From contig OZ024790.1 in assembly GCA_964017065.1 (NCBI GenBank), positions 9,306,887 through 9,370,886 of the forward strand: 64,000 nucleotides of DNA, written 5' to 3'. The notes beneath the pieces were generated by a model. It was not told the origin of the DNA, searched no databases, and saw only the letters and a list, made by a program, of their open reading frames with translations. The number at the start of each line of letters is the position of its first letter. Within the stretch, counting starts at the first letter, position 1. This document shows positions 51,540 to 64,000 of this stretch, piece after piece. A program made the translations under genes and the position numbers. The stretch is from Haliclona indistincta (Eukaryota; Porifera; Demospongiae; Haplosclerida; Chalinidae).

Positions 51540-52243
51540 CTAGGCAGTCAACTGTGAACAGCAAGTTTGCCTCCAGTGGAGAAGTCCAGATCGCCAGCAA
51601 CGGTGAACAAATAGCGCCATAACTCACGAACTAAGCTTCGTATAAAGTTTTCACTTGTTCGAAAGCGAGATAATACCGTGTTCTACTTGCATTGCTAGTT
51701 TCAGAGCTTAACTTTCAGCGTGCGCTACAAAACTGAACCAGCAGTGAGCAATTCACGAGGTAACTTACGCACCAAGCTTTAAATCAAACTTCTGAAAATT
51801 CAAATCCGAGCAAGTATCGATTTCTACCCGTGTTGCTTGTTTCAGCGATTAGTTTTCAGCGAGCTACGAGAAATCGTTGCGACAGACAGACTGACTGACA
51901 CCACGATTACTGTATGCCTCGTGGCTCCGCCCACCGAGGCATAACAAGTTGAGAGGTCTGTATACTAACAAGGGGGTGGTCACTCCAATTGGTCCTGTAC
52001 GACCGCGGTCAAAATGATCAAGACAAAAATAAAGGAATGGCCAAGCGGTCAAGGCTCGCTGGAGCCGCTCTAGTCAACGGTCAAGACTTGCCCAAGCTAG
52101 CTAATTACCAGGGGCTTACTCGTTACCACTGGTCAACGCGGTAAAATCGGTGCGGTCAAACGGTCAAGTCCCGATTTGGCCGGTCAAAATTCTTGACCGC
52201 TATGTGAGTACAGACCAATTGGAGTGACCACCCCTTGCGTAAT
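51540..52243. repeat. Dispersed repeat followed by a GGGGTGGTCACTCCAATTGG MITE
   Basis: 51540-51945 matches the inverted complement of 35340-35790. Next, 51970-52243 is bounded by GGGTGGTCACTCCAATTGG and CCAATTGGAGTGACCACCC, a clean terminal inverted repeat. This block separates the two segmental copies. No gene seen between 51176 and 52250; plus-strand open frames there are not supported. Confidence 0.65.
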
Positions 52244-52254
52244 TTCCCCCAACT

Positions 52255-54850
52255 AGCTAGAACTGCTGTCTGCTCCACGCGCAATCCTGCCAATCTATCA
52301 TGAATAGCTGCTGCAAAGCCGTTCTAATAGTGTGCGGGATTATTGTCGCTGCTGTTCTTGTTTGTGGTGCTGTTGGTGGTATTATTTACGGTAAGCTTAT
52401 TTTTGATGCCATGGTGCGTGGTAATGCGGGATCTGCTGGCAATGAATTTAGCACTGGGTTTCAGCAATGCTGTCCAAGTACTGCGAATGAACTCAATCTT
52501 GGTCAAGCCTGGACTGACAGCTGTCTCAACCTGGTGAACAGTTTTAAAACAGCATATGATACTTCAAACTATGAAATGATACTGCTGAGCCTTGGTATGC
52601 AGGGTGCTGAATACACCAATGCCTTGTTCTGGAGCACTAACAGAGTGAACACCATCTCCAGTATTGCAATGTCCATCTCCTCAAATAGTCCACCGAGTAG
52701 TTTCAACATACCTGCAGGAGCATTTGGCAATTGCATCTCAAACTATTACAGGGATCGCTTTGTTCAGTACTGGCTATTGTACTCACAGCTAATGGCTGAG
52801 AGAGCAACAGGGTATGTGTTTTGGCTGACCTCTGGTGACTCGACCACTAGGTATTTTCCGGATGTAGAAATGGGAATGATGGAGAGAATATGGGGTATGC
52901 GTGAACTGCCGAACCTGAGAAGTACTCACGTTCCTGGAGTGGTCGTACTCAATGCTCGGTCAGCTGGTTCATCTGGATTGACCTGTAGTAGTGACACACA
53001 GTCGAAGGACAAGCTAGTATCCATCAACAACAGGTTGGTATACGTCTGTTGTGATGTGGCTTTGACTCAAAGTGCTGTATTAGCAAGCATCAACAACGTA
53101 CGTCAAGGTAAATTTTTTGCGTAGCTCATCATCATTTTATTTCATTTTGTTTCCAGCTCTACCATATCCCGCTACAGTTGGTGGTTGCACTGAGATCTAT
53201 CGTCCAACAACTTAATCAACACGCAAAAGACTTTTTTCTTCTCTGGAATTTCACTTGTGTGGTTGTAACAACACTTGTGTCTGTCAGCTTTAGAAATAAC
53301 AATTTAGTGTCACTGTATGTAGTAGAAGTATCTATTCTTTCAATGATACTAGTACATATTAAACGGTACATAGTAATTATACATTTAGCTACATAAAGTC
53401 TGAAGACATCCAGCAATGGCTGGATAAGCATTGCCGAGAGGAGCTTTTATACATTATAAAAATAATCGCAAAGGATCTGACCTCCACGCAGAGGAATTGA
53501 GGATATTGAGAGTGGAAAAACTGCATGATCTTGAGCAAGTAGCCTCTTATCTGTCATGTATAAGTTTATTGTCATTGAGATTTTTGGTGCTATAGGTCCC
53601 AGATTTTATTAAGAGAGGATAGCAAGACAGTGCGGGGATCAGCATGAGACTTTTATTTTATTTTTTCAGTGCTGTTCAGCATGGCAACTCAGCCTTTCTG
53701 GGGTGCTTAGTCATGTTTATAAAATCTTCCTTTCATCTAAAAGTGTTTATTATGAAAGTAGCAGATTGTCTCAAGCAAAAACAATTAAGTTCAGGCTCAT
53801 TAGTAGAATATAATAATTCATGCAGAAAGCTCCGAGTAATAGCTAACGTGGTCAATATTTGATGGAATTATTGTTACGCACATTTCGGGTTTGATTTTTT
53901 ACCGTTATGTTATAGATTGGATTGTGCATGCCAGAGAAGCAGACATTGAACTTGTTATCAATAATTTACATGTATTTTGTCTGGAACATGCTCGATCCTG
54001 ATGTGTCAGCAATCTGTACATCATATACACGACAAGAGTTATGAACTCTTCGTACACGTAAGTTGTGTATGATTTGTTACGAATTGTTGTATATAGAGTT
54101 AATATTATAGCAGGGGCGTTTTTACAAGGGTGCTTTCAGTGCTTGAGCACTTCCTAAGAACCAGAAATTTCATTTTTAATAAGGCATAAGATGTAATTAA
54201 CCATGCTAATTAGCAGAAATAATTAATGCTTGCCATATTTAGTAAGGTGATCAGTGGCTTGCTAGCCATAGGAATGCACGTTTTACTATACTAGCTCAGA
54301 GAACAGCTGCATTTTGCATAGCCTTGCTTGAATTTCGATTGTACTACTAGCCATAGGAATGCACGTTTTACTATACTAGCTCAGAGAACAGCTGCATTAT
54401 GCATAGCCTTGCTTGAATTTCGATTGTACTACTAGCCATAGGAATGCACGTTTTACTATACTATAGCTCAGAGAACAGCTGCATTATGCGTAGCCTTGCT
54501 TGAATTTCGATTGTACTATAATAATAATATTTCGGGTGTGATCAATAAATAATGGGTGTGGTTTATATGAATATATAATTAAGCACCCTCCTACTCCAAA
54601 TCCTGGTTACGCCACTGTACTGTATAGCTAGCATCTCCTCCAGTCTTGCGGAATAAGTGCATGTAATGTTCAGTCATTGACCGAGTAGTGCATTTTTACT
54701 GGATCTAGCAGTGACGGTCTGTCACACATGCACTGTCCAGACAAGCTAGTGTTCATTAGCAAGCAGGTTGATATAGTAATAATTATGTCTGCTGTGACGT
54801 GACTAGTGCTAGCACTGCAGTATTGAACAATAGTCAAGAATTGTATCCAC
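52255..54850 (+). repeat. Segmental duplication, copy 2 (with cyclase gene 2)
   Basis: Second copy of the segment at 48830-51175. It is longer because an 84-bp unit (CTAGCCATAGGAATGCACGT...) is present three times (about 54262-54520) instead of once, and a short insertion sits near 54115-54230. Apart from the cyclase gene and the relic, I see no gene. Confidence 0.85.
52300..53215 (+). CDS. ADP-ribosyl cyclase (CD38/Aplysia cyclase family), gene 2
   Basis: Exons 52300-53107 and 53157-53215, 288 residues. Nearly identical to gene 1 over the catalytic region: ALFWST, FVQYWLLYSQL, WGMRELPNL and GGCTEIY are all kept. It differs by loss of ~17 residues of the Ser/Thr/Cys-rich stalk after the membrane anchor (TACPRSGGSCTPSTSID in gene 1), a short insertion in the anchor-proximal segment (KLIFDAM), and loss of several residues before DRFVQYW. 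The stalk deletion removes two cysteines together. The reading frame is intact and the substitutions are mostly conservative, so both genes look functional. The TLED motif is missing here too. Confidence 0.88.
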
Positions 54851-54905
54851 AACTATTAGCTAGGTTTGCAGCTCTACCTTATCCTACTGCAAGCAGTTGA
54901 TCTGG
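54715..54905 (+). pseudogene. Decayed 3' fragment of a further ADP-ribosyl cyclase (copy 2 flank)
   Basis: CAGACAAGCTAGTGTTCATT...CAGGTTGATATAG...GTCTGCTGTGACGTGACTAG...GCACTGCAGTATTGAAC, then GCAGCTCTACCTTATCC resembling the start of cyclase exon 2 (CTCTACCATATCC). No open frame. It shares indels with 51040-51175, so the relic predates the segmental duplication. Confidence 0.7.
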
Positions 54906-55075
54906 AATTTTTGTCATAAAGTTGCAGAAAATGTAATGACGTTGTAGTAAATAAAACTAATGATGTAACCAAGAGACAACTAGAGATATGGTTTGAGTTT
55001 TTCTGCAGCACTGTCTCGAGCGCGGGCTGTACGTTGTACACGCGCGCATATCATGTGCGCACGTGCACAAGTACG

Positions 55076-55940
55076 CCGCAATACGGAAGCCCAGAGCGGA
55101 CATTCCACTTTCCATTTTCTAGTTCCAGTTTCCACTTTCCATTTTGTAAAAAGCAAGGCAAAAACTGTAGAGCACACGTTGAAAGATGCATATTTATTTA
55201 GCTTTAACCAGTAACCAGAGAGCGCGTTATACCGGGGTGAGCCGGTTGCTCATTCCAGGCTTCCAGCACCTGGTCCTCACGTGTTTCGTGAGCCTGAGCG
55301 AGCACTCTCTATGTGAACATTAGTAAAACAACGAAGTTTAAGGCATAAAGAAGCAGCAAGAAATTTGGAATTGAATGGATGTGTAACAAACAGCATGCAG
55401 GAATGGATCACTACAATGCATGATGCACAGTTTAAATCTGACATACCTTTGTTGGCATGAAGCCGGCGTGCAGATATGGACTGTATATCTTGGCACACAC
55501 AACAGAGTTGTAGCATAGATTATATACGATTGTAGTGATCCTGCTACTTATCATAACTTATGCAGCGTTCACTGGATGCGCCGGCTGTAATACTGAAATA
55601 ATTCTTCAGAGTTAACGCGTGCATCTCAGTCACAAATATAACCCGCATGTTTGTCAGACCACACGAATGTGATTGCACTGTGCATGTACCTTGCATGTCA
55701 TTGCACTGACCCCGGCTGTATGTCATTCTTTGTGAGATGAAGGGTGTGCTCGCTCAGGCTCGCAACACATCCCAGCCGCGTGCTCGAGCTATCTCTGGTT
55801 ACTGGTTCAAGCTAAATATGCGTCTTCCAGCGTGTGCTCTACAGTTTTTGCTTAGCTTTTTACACAATGGAAAGTGGAAACTGGAAGTAGAAAATGGAAA
55901 GTGGAATGTCCGCTCTGGGCTTCCGTACCGCAACGATGGG
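55076..55940. mobile_element. Fold-back element with ~180-bp arms
   Basis: GGAAGCCCAGAGCGGACATT...TTTAACCAGTAACCAGAGAG at left is inverted at right as CTCTGGTTACTGGTTCAAGC...AATGTCCGCTCTGGGCTTCC. GAGCCTGAGCGAGCAC and GTGCTCGCTCAGGCTC form inner arms. The middle (55320-55740) has no gene. 54906-55075 and 55941-56052 show nothing else I recognise, apart from the presumed promoter of the next gene. Confidence 0.7.
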
Positions 55941-56052
55941 CACTCCCCCACGAGCTGGATGGGCGCTCCGGCGTGTGCATGCAGTGCGTGGGGACTACAT
56001 GTATATGGCTGGTTAGAGCTGATGCGTCGACTGTTGTACACATGCATTGATC

Positions 56053-63289
<7,237 letters not shown>

Positions 63290-63431
63290 ATTAGCTACTT
63301 GCACTATTGATTTTTGTGACTTTTGAACATTTTGTTGGTCTGTTTGATGCATATCACATTTTTGTTACTCTGTATCAGTTGCACTGCTTACTGTGTCTTT
63401 CATTCAATTTTTGACGACAGCTAGATTGGAG

Positions 63432-64000
63432 AAAATAAAAAAGATTTCTATCGAAATCAAAGGGATGTAGGGTTGTGAAATCTACCACTGGCTCACAATG
63501 TATACTAACAAGGAACAAGCATGGAATGGTAACACAATTGACTTGCTAACAGACCATAGATCCCTACATCAGTGGCTGCTGTGGTTGGCCATAGCTAGTT
63601 CAGCTAGTGCTGTTGCTAGTGGTGTGGTCGACCTACTTGTTGACTGCTGACACCTGACGTTCATTCAGCTTATATACAGCCACTGATGTAGGGATCTATG
63701 GTCTGTTAGCAAGTCAATTGTGTTACCATTCCATGCTTGTTCCTTGTTAGTATACATTGTGAGCCAGTGGTAGATTTCACAACCCTACATCCCTTTGATT
63801 TCGATAGAAATCTTTTTTATTTTCTTGTTTGTGTCCTTTTTCTTTTTCAGTGAAATGCAGTTCAATATCATTGGGCACGTACTGAGCCGTCTTTGTTTCC
63901 ATCATTGGTTTAGTTTTCCTGTTGCTGATGGCTTTTCTTTATTATTAAGAATTTAAACTTGTAGCTAAAAATAATTGTTACTCAGCTCGCCTACGCATGC
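63432..64000 (-). mobile_element. Composite fold-back element, family A copy 5 (cut by window end)
   Basis: Fold-back arms about 63435-63580 and 63678-63830 with CCCTACATCAGTGGCTG inner edges, then the beginning of the arm (GTTTGTGTCCTTTTTC onward), reaching the window edge. It lies 140 bp after the ankyrin-Roc-Death stop codon. Confidence 0.75.

Overview
The window looks like a piece of an early-branching animal genome, most likely a demosponge. It holds intron-rich, GT-AG spliced, metazoan-type genes: a fibronectin-III receptor tyrosine kinase, SMARCE1/BAF57, NDUFAF2, exostosin-like GT64 enzymes, CD38/Aplysia-type ADP-ribosyl cyclases, and an ankyrin-Roc-Death protein. Coding introns are often only 50-100 bp, and longer introns are packed with short non-autonomous transposons. 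The species assignment is inference. The exon models were built by hand from splice consensus, phase and family conservation. Total lengths of the complete models are multiples of three.

Layout. (1) 1-13259, + strand: 3' part of a receptor tyrosine kinase, with introns full of mobile elements, including one with a broken THAP-domain gene. (2) 13395-16572, - strand: NDUFAF2, converging on the kinase. (3) 16586-22070, +: exostosin-like GT64 gene 1, whose ATG lies 13 bp from the divergent NDUFAF2 ATG. (4) 22300-27116 and 27264-30791, +: a tandem pair of clan-3 cytochrome P450s; the first is disabled by a frameshift and a stop, the second is intact over 13 exons. (5) 31031-37283, +: SMARCE1. (6) 38007-39563, -: intronless GT61 glycosyltransferase, divergent from (7) 39669-42310, +: exostosin-like GT64 gene 2. 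(8) 42659-47120, -: cystathionine gamma-lyase, 14 exons. (9) 48870-49839 and 52300-53215, +: two membrane-anchored ADP-ribosyl cyclases inside a ~2.5 kb direct segmental duplication, each followed by a decayed relic of a further copy. (10) 56053-63289, +: a 14-exon, 1119-residue ankyrin-Roc/COR-Death protein resembling DAPK1 without its kinase.

Functionally the genes form no operon. Two glycosylation genes (GT61 and GT64) share a putative bidirectional promoter, and the other GT64 gene shares one with a mitochondrial complex I assembly factor. The kinase, cyclases (cADPR/NAD signalling) and ankyrin-Roc-Death protein are signalling components; P450 and cystathionine gamma-lyase are metabolic.

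The most distinctive feature is the repeat landscape. One recurrent composite family has a short terminal hairpin, a YY1-like AAGATGGCGGC motif, a ~0.7 kb arm and a ~370 bp fold-back end. It occurs five times plus a diverged relative. There are also tRNA-like modules with 53-bp tandem repeats inside inverted-repeat elements, and at least a dozen MITE families, one with a clean TTA target-site duplication verifiable against sister copies in the window.
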